Notes: generated by a model not told the origin, from the letters alone. Shown: positions 1 to 6,775, counted from the first letter of the stretch. The stretch: DNA of 16,066 nucleotides from an uncultured Lacibacter sp. (GCF_946479605.1 NZ_CAMLGT010000055.1:1-16066), one strand, 5' to 3'. Translations and numbers: made by a program.

Positions 1-320
1 GTATTGTTGGTTGAATAATTATAGAAAGGAAGAAGCTGTGTATAATCGTCACGGTGGCTTTGCTTGGCCCGTTCTACAATGGCATTGATCTTTGATGTGG
101 CATTATAATGAAAATTATAATGGGTAACCATGCTCTGGTAAAGACGGCGGGGCAGCGTAAACTTTTTATCGTCTGTTTTTTCCGAACCCAGCGTTTTGTT
201 CTGGTATTTTTCTGGCTTTACCAGCGGTAAAGTAAAATCGGGTTGTGCCGATGCAGAAAAGCAGCCCAGCAAAAGAATAATGAGGAGCAGATGTAATTTA
301 GGTACAATAATTGGCTGCAT
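1..320 (-). CDS. PorW/SprE-like TPR protein, N-terminal part only
   Basis: This is a minus-strand reading frame that runs off the left edge; 106 codons are visible. The ATG at 320 is the first possible start, since an in-frame TAA lies upstream. The protein begins with a hydrophobic signal ending in LLLGC and then ASAQ, so either a lipoprotein (Cys19 or Cys20) or a signal-peptidase-I protein is possible. It is followed by a stretch reading YQSMVTHYNFHYNATSKINA and then HRDDYTQLLPFYN. Known of the family: SprE/PorW proteins of the type IX secretion and gliding machinery open with the same layout, a lipoprotein signal, a 'tarYN.yfNa' helix and a 'DdyskLLp.y' motif, followed by many TPR repeats that lie beyond this window. 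The assignment rests only on this N-terminus; another TPR lipoprotein is possible. An exact -7 element lies about 40 bases upstream. Confidence 0.6.
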   Translation of the reverse strand, partial: MQPIIVPKLHLLLIILLLGCFSASAQPDFTLPLVKPEKYQNKTLGSEKTDDKKFTLPRRLYQSMVTHYNFHYNATSKINAIVERAKQSHRDDYTQLLPFYNYSTNN

Positions 321-360
321 GCAGGCGTTGGGTCGTTTTTCTTAATTAACTCAATACGGT

Positions 361-368
361 CAAAAATA
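361..368 (-). promoter_or_regulatory. Candidate -7 promoter element for the PorW/SprE-like gene
   Basis: Read on the minus strand this is TATTTTTG, an exact match to the Bacteroidota -7 consensus TAnnTTTG. It ends 40 bases before the ATG at 320. No TTTG is visible at -33 spacing. It lies in the 126-base divergent region shared with the operon starting at 447, for which only a weak candidate (TAAATTTA, 423-430) is visible. Confidence 0.4.
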
Positions 369-446
369 TTTTAAATCAAGGTAAAATCTCTAAGAATTTA
401 TTTATTTGCCCCTCTTAAACAGTAAATTTAGTCTTCTAATCAGCTT

Positions 447-848
447 ATGGCAAAACGAATTGACGCAGAAAGTACACTCAAGCGGCTACGTAACCGTTAC
501 CGGTTGGTGGTGATGAATGATGATACGTATGAAGAAGTAGTAACGTTTAAATTATCCAGATTAAGCGTTTATGTAACTCTTAGCACCATTTTTGTGTTAT
601 TGGTGGGGCTGACGGTAGCATTGATCACATTTACCAACCTGAAATATTATTTACCGGGTTATGGATCGCAAAGTCAGCGTAAGGAACTGATCTTTTATAA
701 AACCAAGATTGATTCGCTGGAGCGGTCGATGTTATATAAAGATCAGTATCTTGAAAACCTGAAAAAGGTATTTTCCGGCGATGTGAAAACCAATGTGTTG
801 GATACAAACACGCTGAAAATGCCTGAAGTAGAACGTTCGACACAATAA
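447..848 (+). CDS. Membrane/coiled-coil protein resembling an M23 peptidase lacking its peptidase domain
   Basis: A 133-residue protein: a basic cytoplasmic N-terminus (residues 1-20), the motif YRLVVMNDDTYEE (18-30), KLSRLS, one transmembrane helix (about 41-61), the short motif LPGYGS (69-74) and a heptad-like coiled coil (about 78-108). It ends 25 residues later. Known of the family: Bacteroidota M23 (LytM-type) endopeptidases start with the same 'YRLVV.NddTfEE..sfrLSrl' segment, membrane helix and 'pGY.s' linker, then carry a C-terminal zinc peptidase domain. That domain is absent here; no HxH or GxxxD-type motif is present. The gene is followed after 12 bases by a bactofilin, a usual partner of M23 peptidases. 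Inference: an envelope anchor or regulator for the bactofilin rather than an enzyme. The start is supported by the position of the conserved N-terminus. It is the first gene of a five-gene run. Confidence 0.65.
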   Translation: MAKRIDAESTLKRLRNRYRLVVMNDDTYEEVVTFKLSRLSVYVTLSTIFVLLVGLTVALITFTNLKYYLPGYGSQSQRKELIFYKTKIDSLERSMLYKDQYLENLKKVFSGDVKTNVLDTNTLKMPEVERSTQ

Positions 849-860
849 AAACCACTGCAT

Positions 861-1298
861 ATGTTCAACAGTAAATCCAGTTCCCAGGAAAAAGAATCCT
901 CTACAGGCATGGCTACCATTGTGGCCTCAGGAACCGAAATCAAAGGAAATATTGAAAGCAAAGGCGACATTCGGGTGGATGGCGTTCTGAACGGTAACCT
1001 TACCACTTCTTCCAAAGTGCTTGTTGGTCCATCAGGAAAAATTTATGGTGATGTAATTGCACAGCAGGCCGATGTGCTGGGGCAAATATCAGGCACTATT
1101 AAAGTAACAGAGTTGCTTTACCTGAAAGGCAGTTGCCAGATCAATGGTAATATTTATGCAGGCCAGCTGCAGGTAGATGCCACTGCATCGTTCAATGGCG
1201 AATGCCACATGGGCGCTGCTGCTGTATCCAATGCACCGCTTGCAAGTGTGGTGGAGCTTGGCAAAGAACAACTGAATGCCGCAGCCAACGACCAATAA
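861..1298 (+). CDS. Bactofilin (polymer-forming cytoskeletal protein)
   Basis: A 145-residue protein with a polar N-terminal tail (residues 1-17, Ser/Lys/Glu rich) and a C-terminal Ala/Asn tail around a central beta-helical core (about 18-120). The core shows the spaced G-x-[IV]-x-G turns of DUF583/bactofilin: GTEIKGNIESKGDIRVDGVL, then GPSGKIYGDVIA, then LYLKGSCQINGNIYAGQL. Bactofilins polymerise without nucleotide into filaments under the inner membrane and position cell-wall enzymes. Two cysteines (GSC and GEC) lie in the core. It sits 12 bases after the M23-like membrane protein, consistent with the two working together, and its end overlaps the AtpZ start by 23 bases. The family assignment is firm; the role in this organism (shape or wall remodelling) is inferred. 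Confidence 0.92.
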   Translation: MFNSKSSSQEKESSTGMATIVASGTEIKGNIESKGDIRVDGVLNGNLTTSSKVLVGPSGKIYGDVIAQQADVLGQISGTIKVTELLYLKGSCQINGNIYAGQLQVDATASFNGECHMGAAAVSNAPLASVVELGKEQLNAAANDQ

Positions 1299-1518
1299 TA
1301 AAGATCCCAAAAAGTATAAAAGCACTTCGGCTTATTTGCTGGAGTATTCAGGTTTGGCCATTCAACTGCTGGCAGCACTAGGCATTGCTGTTTTTCTTGG
1401 AATGAAAACAGATGGCTGGCTGAACCTGAATTTTCATTTATTTGCATTTGTGTTGCCCTTGCTGGTCATCGTTGGATTGCTGGTGAAGGTGGTTAAAGAC
1501 ACATCGAACAAAAAATGA
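1276..1518 (+). CDS. atpZ: AtpZ/AtpI family F-type ATPase accessory membrane protein
   Basis: An 80-residue protein with a charged N-terminus (residues 1-18) and two predicted transmembrane helices (about 22-44 and 52-72) joined by a short segment with KTDGWLNL, ending in a lysine-rich tail. This two-helix hairpin of about 75-100 residues is the layout of AtpZ/AtpI accessory proteins, which help c-ring assembly and have been linked to Mg2+/Ca2+ handling in Bacillus. The start lies inside the last codons of the bactofilin gene (23-base overlap), and the stop overlaps the next ATG as ATGA, so translation is probably coupled. In many Bacteroidota this gene leads the F0F1 operon, but here no atp structural gene follows. 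AtpZ is more likely than AtpI given the size. Confidence 0.75.
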   Translation: MPQPTTNNKDPKKYKSTSAYLLEYSGLAIQLLAALGIAVFLGMKTDGWLNLNFHLFAFVLPLLVIVGLLVKVVKDTSNKK

Positions 1519-1913
1519 ATTCACAAACAGGTAAGTTGTTCATTCCTATCCTTGGTTTATTTACAGCAGTAAGCTGCATTAGTTTATTAACGAAAAGCTG
1601 GCTGGCAGCAAACAACATTGATTTTAATGTGTTGATGACGGGTAACCTGCTGGTGTTTCTTGTAACCATCACTTCACTGTTATTTCACCTCAAAGGATTT
1701 TCCAATAATAACGCACAGGTATTTCTTCGTGGCGTGTACGCATCGCTTATGATCAAAATGGTGGTGGTAGCTGCTGCTGTGCTTATTTATGCATCCACTG
1801 CTGATAAGCTTAACCGTCCTGCTGTGTATATTTCCATGGGTTTGTATTTTGTTTACTCCTTTGTTGAAGTACGCACCATCTTCCGGCTGTTGAAACAGAA
1901 AAAAGGTAAATGA
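1515..1913 (+). CDS. Four-helix membrane protein, ATP synthase I-like
   Basis: A 132-residue integral membrane protein with four hydrophobic helices (about 7-28, 37-59, 70-94 and 100-122) and a basic C-terminal tail (LLKQKKGK). It has few charged residues outside the loops and no clear catalytic motif. Its length, helix count and place directly after AtpZ (ATGA overlap at 1515-1518) match the small ATP synthase I-like protein that sits between atpZ and atpB in related genomes. That is family and context knowledge; the sequence itself offers no diagnostic residue. The stop overlaps the SprT-like gene start (ATGA at 1910-1913). An alternative is an unrelated small membrane protein of unknown role. 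Confidence 0.6.
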   Translation: MNSQTGKLFIPILGLFTAVSCISLLTKSWLAANNIDFNVLMTGNLLVFLVTITSLLFHLKGFSNNNAQVFLRGVYASLMIKMVVVAAAVLIYASTADKLNRPAVYISMGLYFVYSFVEVRTIFRLLKQKKGK

Positions 1914-2533
1914 GTAAAAAGGAAGTTCCCTTACATGCATTGGCAGCGTATGTGCCCGAAGGTTCGCTGGAGCCTGTGCTGGAATACCTGCACCAATACA
2001 AAATACATTTAACCATTACAAGGGAGCGTAACAGCATACTCGGCGATTACCGCCATGCCATCAATCAAAAGAATCACCGCATCAGTGTAAACGGCAATTT
2101 GAATAAATATGCATTTCTTGTAACGCTGCTGCACGAAATAGCACACCTGCTGGCATTTGAATTTTACGGTAACCGTATTGCAGCTCATGGTAAAGAATGG
2201 AAGCATGAATATGGAAAAATTCTTGCGCAGTTTTTACTGAAGAAAATATTCCCGGCTGATATAGAAAAGGCATTGATGAAATCGTTGCAAAACCCATCGG
2301 CCACCAGTTGTGGTGAAGAACATCTGATGCGTGTGCTGCGTAACTACGATGTGAGAAAGAACGGTGAAGTGTTGGTGGAAGAGTTGCAGTTGAATCAACT
2401 TTTCAAAACAAAAGATGGCCGTGTGTTTCAAAAGAAAGAAAAACTCCGCAAGCGTCATAAAGCAGTTGATGTAAAGACCGGGGCAGTGTATTTATTTAGT
2501 GGGGTGTATGAGGTGGAGGTGGTGATGGATTGA
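1910..2533 (+). CDS. SprT-like domain zinc metalloprotease
   Basis: A 207-residue protein without signal peptide or membrane helix, so cytoplasmic. The zinc site is visible: HEIAH at residues 75-79 (two His ligands and catalytic Glu76), with a third His in the HGKEWK motif at 93-98, the spacing usual for SprT/Spartan domains. The upstream segment GDYRHAINQKNHRISVNGNL is the beta strand that leads to the active-site helix in this family. The C-terminal part (about 165-207) is basic and resembles the small beta domain that follows SprT in bacterial members; no zinc-ribbon cysteines are present (one Cys near 134). SprT-like proteins are linked to DNA-protein crosslink repair in eukaryotes; the bacterial role is poorly known. 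It ends the five-gene run with an ATGA overlap to its predecessor. Confidence 0.85.
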   Translation: MSKKEVPLHALAAYVPEGSLEPVLEYLHQYKIHLTITRERNSILGDYRHAINQKNHRISVNGNLNKYAFLVTLLHEIAHLLAFEFYGNRIAAHGKEWKHEYGKILAQFLLKKIFPADIEKALMKSLQNPSATSCGEEHLMRVLRNYDVRKNGEVLVEELQLNQLFKTKDGRVFQKKEKLRKRHKAVDVKTGAVYLFSGVYEVEVVMD

Positions 2534-2569
2534 AACTCTCGTCTCATGAGTTATGAAATCAACCCGGAG

Positions 2570-3223
2570 TTATAACTTCAGATTTACTTTTCCAATCACT
2601 TTATACTTTGATGATGCAAGAATGGAAGACTCATTTGCATTTTGCCTGATGACAATCTGGGGGATTTGATAAGATGAATGAATAAAGTAGATCGCATCGT
2701 TGTTGTGATAAATAAACCCTGTGTGAAAGTCGAGGCCAACAACATACAATCCGTTTTCGAGTTGAAGTAGCTCGTTTATAAATGTCTGCATCGGTGTATT
2801 ACTATAGCGTTTAATGCTTTTGCGGATGCAAATTGTTCTTATCATCTCTTCACTTGCAGCCTGCGCCAATTTGATACGATTAATACGTAACCCTGCATCC
2901 CTTAAAACAGTTGTTACAAAATAGCCGCAGGCAATTGTACCTTTATTCGGTATCTCTGTATCTCCATAAAAATTCCATTTCGTTCCATACCAGTATGGAA
3001 TAATTGAATCAACAATAAAGCGGCTGAAGATTATTTCAAAACTGTCAGAAGCAATGCTCTTTTGTTTGAAAGATTTTGCAGCAGACAGTACAGACTGATA
3101 ATTGTTCAGTTCTATTACTTTTTGTTCTCTTGTAAAAACAGGAGCGGGACGTATTTTTTTTTGATTACTACTTTGGCTGCAGGCAGTTGAAAGAATGAAT
3201 AAGAAAAGAAATGTTTGGCGCAT
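2570..3223 (-). CDS. NlpC/P60-like (papain-fold) lipoprotein
   Basis: A 217-residue exported protein. The start is placed at the ATG at 3223 because it gives a clean lipoprotein signal (MRQTFLFLFILSTAC, Cys15). A longer frame to 3244 would put the N-terminus inside a terminator hairpin. Candidate catalytic residues: Cys99 in GTIACGYFV at the head of a helix, His167 in DFHTGFI, and His182 in YFIHSSY. The order Cys, His-[TV]-G-[FI], then FIH-[AS]-S copies the NlpC/P60 arrangement (HVGIY…FIHAS). The WYGTKW(N)FYG segment (78-87) resembles the 'PY.WGG' approach to the active site. Inference: a periplasmic cell-wall peptidase or amidase anchored to a membrane. The family link is by motif only, and the protein lacks SH3 or LysM domains. 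It lies downstream of the GNAT gene but behind a terminator. Confidence 0.6.
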   Translation of the reverse strand: MRQTFLFLFILSTACSQSSNQKKIRPAPVFTREQKVIELNNYQSVLSAAKSFKQKSIASDSFEIIFSRFIVDSIIPYWYGTKWNFYGDTEIPNKGTIACGYFVTTVLRDAGLRINRIKLAQAASEEMIRTICIRKSIKRYSNTPMQTFINELLQLENGLYVVGLDFHTGFIYHNNDAIYFIHSSYQIPQIVIRQNANESSILASSKYKVIGKVNLKL

Positions 3224-3225
3224 AA

Positions 3226-3251
3226 AAAGAGGATGCAGTTGCATCCTCTTT
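3226..3251 (-). terminator. Intrinsic terminator after the GNAT gene
   Basis: A perfect 12-bp inverted repeat, AAAGAGGATGCA / TGCATCCTCTTT, separated by two bases. On the minus strand it is followed by a T run. It lies between the GNAT stop (3288) and the lipoprotein start (3223). A drawn-out loop of 4-6 bases is more realistic than the 2-base one. Confidence 0.75.
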
Positions 3252-3287
3252 CCATACAGATGTTTCTGATTGACTGTAAAATCATCC

Positions 3288-3770
3288 TCACAACTTCTTC
3301 AGCATCCATCGGTCGCATCCAAAATGTCCGCTGTTACCAAGTGGGCCATCTAAATATTCAAAGCCAAACAACTCATATACTTTCAGCGCCTGTTTTAATT
3401 CGGGCATTGTTTCTAAATACACCTGTTCGTAACCGTTAGCTTTGGCCCAGTGTAAACATTTTTCAATCATCTGTTTGCCCAGGCCTTTGCCACGGGCATC
3501 TTTGTGCAGGTACATTTTTACCAGCTCACATGTTTTTGCGGGTAACCCTTCAGTTGGAAAAATACCGCCGCCACCAAGCATTTTTCCATCTTCTTCAGCA
3601 ATAAAATAAACACTGCCGCTTGTTTGAAACAATTCATACAATGCATCGGTTGTTGGATCAAAGAAAACAGTGCCGGGCTTGTTGGCTCCAAACTCAGCTA
3701 AAGAATTACGGATGATGACAGCAAGTGCAGCATTATCGGTTGCTTGTATGTGGCGGATGGAAACTGGCAT
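3288..3770 (-). CDS. GNAT family N-acetyltransferase
   Basis: A 160-residue cytoplasmic protein with a single GNAT domain. Motif A is clear: ELVKMYLHKDARGKGLGKQM (residues 82-101), with the acetyl-CoA pyrophosphate loop R93-G-K-G-L-G98. It follows the beta-4 strand GGGGIFP and precedes the motif B region KVYELFGFEYLDGPLG (130-145). The substrate cannot be read from the sequence; the tail LGNSGHFGCDRWMLKKL is a strongly patterned feature of a Bacteroidota subgroup. The start is placed at the ATG at 3770, giving MPVSIRHIQATD. A TTG at 3788 is in frame, but it lies upstream of an exact -7 element (3774-3781) and at the edge of a terminator T run, so it is unlikely. Translation may begin almost at the transcript's 5' end. 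Confidence 0.9.
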   Translation of the reverse strand: MPVSIRHIQATDNAALAVIIRNSLAEFGANKPGTVFFDPTTDALYELFQTSGSVYFIAEEDGKMLGGGGIFPTEGLPAKTCELVKMYLHKDARGKGLGKQMIEKCLHWAKANGYEQVYLETMPELKQALKVYELFGFEYLDGPLGNSGHFGCDRWMLKKL

Positions 3771-3773
3771 AAG

Positions 3774-3781
3774 CAAAGCTA
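3774..3781 (-). promoter_or_regulatory. Candidate promoter for the GNAT gene, nearly abutting the start codon
   Basis: On the minus strand the sequence is TAGCTTTG, an exact TAnnTTTG, with only CTT between it and the ATG at 3770. A TTTG in the loop of the upstream terminator lies 23 bases before it, at the long end of the usual -33/-7 spacing. The transcript would be leaderless or carry only a few bases of leader. Confidence 0.5.
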
Positions 3782-3792
3782 CGGGCAAAAAA

Positions 3793-3822
3793 GAACGCCT
3801 GTTACAAATGCAACAGGCGTTC
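3793..3822 (-). terminator. Intrinsic terminator after the outer-membrane barrel gene
   Basis: A perfect 11-bp stem, GAACGCCTGTT / AACAGGCGTTC, with an 8-base loop. On the minus strand it is followed by TTTTTT, so it terminates the gene ending at 3842. Ten bases of its stem recur in the terminator at 12343-12369. Confidence 0.85.
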
Positions 3823-3841
3823 CTGGTATAAAATTGTTTGA

Positions 3842-4462
3842 TCAGTATTCACCTTTGTATTCATCAAACAAACCACCACCCAATACAATACCCAGTTTAA
3901 TACCGAAGTAATTATTATTGATGTTGTTTGTTTTGCCAACAAAGTTGTATTCAAAAGCAGCACGCAGGTGCCATATTTCAATACCTGCACGGCCAAATCC
4001 GCCAAAGCGGGTTGATGCCGGTACTTGTACCGAACCGCCATTATCGCTGTTGGCTTCAATGCTCAGGAAATTGTAAATACCTGCACCGCCACCAATAAAG
4101 GGGCGCACCAAACGGTTGGTAAAATAATATTCAACAGTAGGGGTAAAGTGCATGCCAATGCCTGCTTCGCCATTGCCGTTTGGAGTTGTTCCATCAACAC
4201 CCACATAACCACGGGCCATGGCTGTTGCTTCCATGCGCAAACCAATGGCTACACGATCAACAAGATTATAACGGGGTTCCATGCCCAGCAATACACCCAC
4301 TTTTGCACCCTTGCCCTGTGGCCTTGCATAGCCGGCATTGAGTTCCACTTCAAATGGTTTGTAATGATGCACTACTTCAAAACGATCCTGTGCGGAAACA
4401 GTAAAAACAAGGAAAATAAGAAAAGCGGTGAGTAATTGCTTACGGATTTGTTGTATTGTCAT
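3842..4462 (-). CDS. Outer-membrane beta-barrel protein (OmpA/OmpW-like small barrel)
   Basis: A 206-residue protein with a clean signal peptide (MTIQQIRKQLLTAFLIFLVFTVSAQ, cleavage after SAQ near residue 25), which fixes the start at 4462 rather than at a frame extending to 4528. The rest is alternating amphipathic strands with Gly/aromatic turns: FEVELNAGYARPQ, VGVLLGMEPRYNL, VAIGLRMEATAMA, GIGMHFTPTVEYYFTN, VRPFIGGGAGIYNFL, RFGGFGRAGIEIWHLRAAF and NNYFGIKLGIVLGGG. This is the pattern of an eight-stranded barrel of the 'outer membrane beta-barrel protein' class common in Bacteroidota. No ligand or enzyme motif is visible. It has its own terminators on both sides (4559-4585 upstream for sucC, 3793-3822 downstream), so it is probably a single-gene unit. 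No exact -7 promoter match was found upstream. Confidence 0.75.
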   Translation of the reverse strand: MTIQQIRKQLLTAFLIFLVFTVSAQDRFEVVHHYKPFEVELNAGYARPQGKGAKVGVLLGMEPRYNLVDRVAIGLRMEATAMARGYVGVDGTTPNGNGEAGIGMHFTPTVEYYFTNRLVRPFIGGGAGIYNFLSIEANSDNGGSVQVPASTRFGGFGRAGIEIWHLRAAFEYNFVGKTNNINNNYFGIKLGIVLGGGLFDEYKGEY

Positions 4463-4558
4463 ACGATTTTGGTTGATGGTTACAATTGAGCAGATGAAAT
4501 CAAAAACTAAGCCGCTGGCTGCAATCAATTGCTAAAAGTTACATAAGATGTAAAAACG

Positions 4559-4585
4559 AAAGCCATACGATTATCGTATGGCTTT
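4559..4585 (-). terminator. Intrinsic terminator after sucC
   Basis: A perfect 12-bp stem, AAAGCCATACGA / TCGTATGGCTTT, around a 3-base centre. On the minus strand it is followed by CGTTTTTACA. It lies 40 bases after the sucC stop, in the 162-base gap 4463-4624, which otherwise holds nothing recognisable. Confidence 0.8.
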
Positions 4586-4624
4586 TGGAAAGTTTATTTT
4601 AAACGTAAACTGTTTTCTCAGTGC

Positions 4625-5836
4625 TTAGGCAACTGCTTTCTTCACCAGGTCTGCTGCTTCGCTTAGCTGAATCGCACTTTGTACTTTCAGTCCGCTTTCG
4701 TCAATCAGCTTTTTCGCTTCTTCCGCATTTGTACCTTGTAAACGTACGATGATGGGAACAGGAATATTACCGATTGTTTTGTATGCTTCAATTACACCTG
4801 CAGCAACACGATCGCAACGAACAATACCACCAAAGATGTTGATGAGGATGGCTTTTACGTTCGGATCTTTTAAAATGATCTTGAAACCTGCTTCAACTGT
4901 TTGTGCATTGGCTGTACCACCCACGTCGAGGAAGTTGGCAGGCTGGCCACCGCTCAACTGGATCATATCCATTGTAGCCATTGCCAAGCCGGCACCGTTC
5001 ACCATACAACCCACGTTACCATCCAGCTTAATAAAGTTGAGGTTGTGATTACCTGCTTCTACTTCAGTAGGATCTTCTTCTGTAGTATCACGCATGTTTG
5101 CAACATCAGGATGACGCATCAATGCATTATCATCAATGTTCATTTTACAGTCAACAGCAATGATTTTATCATCAGCTGCTTTGAACAAAGGATTAATTTC
5201 AAGCATACCGCAATCCAAACCAACATAAGCGTTATAAAGATTGGTTACAAACTTTACACAGTTTTTAAATGCTTCACCTTTTAAACCAAGGTTAAAAGCA
5301 ATCTTTCTTGCCTGGAAACCTTGCAGTGGGCCACCGGGGTGTACCCATTCTTTAAAGATCTTTTCCGGTGTATCATGTGCCACATCTTCAATGTTCATAC
5401 CACCTTCGGTACTATACATGATTACGTTTTGTTTTTTTGTACGATCCAGGAGGATAGAGAGATAAAACTCTTTGCGTTCAGTTGGTCCGTCGTAATACAT
5501 ATCCTGTGCAACAAGGATCTTGTTGACTACTTTACCGGCAGGCCCTGTTTGAATAGTAACAAGTGTACCACCAAGAATGCCTTTTGCAAACTCCGTGATC
5601 TGTTCAATATTTTTTGCCACTTTAACACCATTGATGCCGCTTTCTTTCACCGTTCCTTTACCACGGCCACCTGCATGAATTTGAGCTTTTACAACTGCAA
5701 AGCTGCTGCCGCTCTGGTTCTTGATCTGGCGGTAAGCTTCTTCTGCTTCATGTACGGTGCTGCAGGCAAATCCTTCCTGCACGGGAACATTGTATTTTTT
5801 CAATAATTCCTTGGCTTGGTATTCGTGGAGATTCAT
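4625..5836 (-). CDS. sucC: Succinyl-CoA ligase (ADP- or GDP-forming) beta subunit
   Basis: A 403-residue protein of normal family length. SucC with SucD makes succinate and ATP or GTP from succinyl-CoA in the TCA cycle, in the cytoplasm. It opens with the diagnostic MNLHEYQAKELLKKYNVPV and continues through an ATP-grasp domain (AQIHAGGRGKGTVKE near residue 51; LEINPL and AVDCKMNIDDNA in the metal/nucleotide region). It ends with the CoA-ligase-like domain (GNVGCMVNGAGLAMATMD, FLDVGGTAN, FGGIVRCDRVAAG, VRLQGTNAEEAKKL). The start is set at 5836 because the conserved N-terminus begins there; the frame runs open to 5932 but codes nothing like the family. sucD is not adjacent. A near-consensus -7 element lies at 5854-5861. 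Confidence 0.97.
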   Translation of the reverse strand: MNLHEYQAKELLKKYNVPVQEGFACSTVHEAEEAYRQIKNQSGSSFAVVKAQIHAGGRGKGTVKESGINGVKVAKNIEQITEFAKGILGGTLVTIQTGPAGKVVNKILVAQDMYYDGPTERKEFYLSILLDRTKKQNVIMYSTEGGMNIEDVAHDTPEKIFKEWVHPGGPLQGFQARKIAFNLGLKGEAFKNCVKFVTNLYNAYVGLDCGMLEINPLFKAADDKIIAVDCKMNIDDNALMRHPDVANMRDTTEEDPTEVEAGNHNLNFIKLDGNVGCMVNGAGLAMATMDMIQLSGGQPANFLDVGGTANAQTVEAGFKIILKDPNVKAILINIFGGIVRCDRVAAGVIEAYKTIGNIPVPIIVRLQGTNAEEAKKLIDESGLKVQSAIQLSEAADLVKKAVA

Positions 5837-5853
5837 ATTGCAAAAAATTTTGG

Positions 5854-5861
5854 CGAAGATA
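5854..5861 (-). promoter_or_regulatory. Weak candidate -7 element for sucC
   Basis: On the minus strand the sequence is TATCTTCG, one mismatch from TAnnTTTG, 17 bases before the sucC ATG. No -33 TTTG is visible at normal spacing. The 121-base gap 5837-5957 between the divergent genes holds nothing else clear. Confidence 0.25.
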
Positions 5862-5957
5862 AGGAAAGAACGGGTTGCTTTCCGGCATAAATACGCTGTT
5901 TTAATTGAGTTAAGTAAAGCAGAATGATGCATAAGGGCATTTCTTTATCTTTCATTT

Positions 5958-6770
5958 ATGATCAGGCTTTGTATTGTTCTGTCACTTGCTTTTTTCAGCG
6001 GTTGTGTGCATGTTCGGTTGCTTACAGCAACAGAGCGGAAACCCGCTGCTGTAAAGGGTTCCGAATTTTATGCACGTGCTGCAGGTATGGGCTGGCAACA
6101 AAGAGATTCATTTGCTCTGGAAGAAATACTGAAGGGAAATGTGCCTGGCTTTTTGCGAACGTTTGTTCCAGTTTCTATTTCAGTATTTGATTCTGTTTCA
6201 TCAAAGAAGATCGATGCGGTTATTTATGTTACACCCGATTATTTAAGCGTAGGTGGCGATGATGATTGGGCAAGAGTGCCGCTTACACCAATGGCTGCGC
6301 AGCGGATAGCTGATAGCCTGCATTGTTTTTTGCCCGCAAGAAAACTGGTGAATGATATTTACCATGCAGCAGTTGTAAAACTTGAACCGTTGCCCATGTT
6401 TGCTTTGCGTGACAGTTCACCCACCATGTATCATCATCACCTCATGATTGAAGGGCAACGTAAGCAGCAAAAGGGTTTGATAGCAGGTATCAAAAAAGAT
6501 GTTGTGCTGACAGAGCAATTAAAACTGCCCGGTAAAGAAAACAAAGTAGCAATCTATGGCTGGCATCAACTGAATGGAAAACCAATTCAACCGGTTTATA
6601 CCGGCCATGTAAACTGGTATGTTGATTACAGTCATGGCATACGGCTCATTTCGCAACAAATAAACGTAAATGGAAAGTGGATGAACTATGCAGCGGTTGC
6701 TGCCCATCCGGTGTTATACCGGTTGTTAACAGACGAAGCCTCATTTTCATTTACCAGATACACGTACTAA
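5958..6770 (+). CDS. Conserved lipoprotein of unknown function
   Basis: A 270-residue protein with a short lipoprotein-type signal (MIRLCIVLSLAFFSGC, Cys16), so probably periplasmic and lipid-anchored. No named domain is recognised. The body has dense motif-like runs that look conserved: YVTPDYLSVGGDDDWARVPLTP (90-111), LPARKLVNDIY (125-135), GLIAGIKKDVVL (173-184), and near the C-terminus VAIYGWHQLNGKPIQPVY (197-214) with HVNWYVDYSHGIRL (217-230). The clustered His203, His217, Asp223 and His226 could form a metal or catalytic site, but this is inference. From memory, proteins with the DDDW.RVPLTP and YVDYSHGIRL motifs occur as hypothetical proteins in several phyla. A one-mismatch -7 element (TATCTTTC, 5946-5953) sits four bases before the ATG. 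It may share a transcript with the phosphorylase, which also has its own promoter. Confidence 0.7.
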   Translation: MIRLCIVLSLAFFSGCVHVRLLTATERKPAAVKGSEFYARAAGMGWQQRDSFALEEILKGNVPGFLRTFVPVSISVFDSVSSKKIDAVIYVTPDYLSVGGDDDWARVPLTPMAAQRIADSLHCFLPARKLVNDIYHAAVVKLEPLPMFALRDSSPTMYHHHLMIEGQRKQQKGLIAGIKKDVVLTEQLKLPGKENKVAIYGWHQLNGKPIQPVYTGHVNWYVDYSHGIRLISQQINVNGKWMNYAAVAAHPVLYRLLTDEASFSFTRYTY

Positions 6771-6775
6771 AATAA

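Noticed and set aside
2534..2569. Possible terminator between the convergent SprT-like and NlpC-like genes
   Set aside because: Only short palindromes (CTCATGAG, GTTATAAC) and a repeated GAGTTAT are present; no stem of useful length with a T run.
3224..3244. Upstream start for the NlpC-like lipoprotein (MQLHPLF extension)
   Set aside because: It lies within the arms of a terminator hairpin and would spoil a standard lipoprotein signal.
4025..4435. A 136-codon plus-strand frame opposite the small barrel gene
   Set aside because: The translation looks like antisense composition (many His/Thr/Cys) and the minus-strand gene has a clear signal peptide and strand pattern.
5837..5932. N-terminal extension of sucC by 32 residues
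   Set aside because: The conserved family start MNLHEYQAKELL begins at 5836; the extension has no family match and overlaps a candidate promoter.
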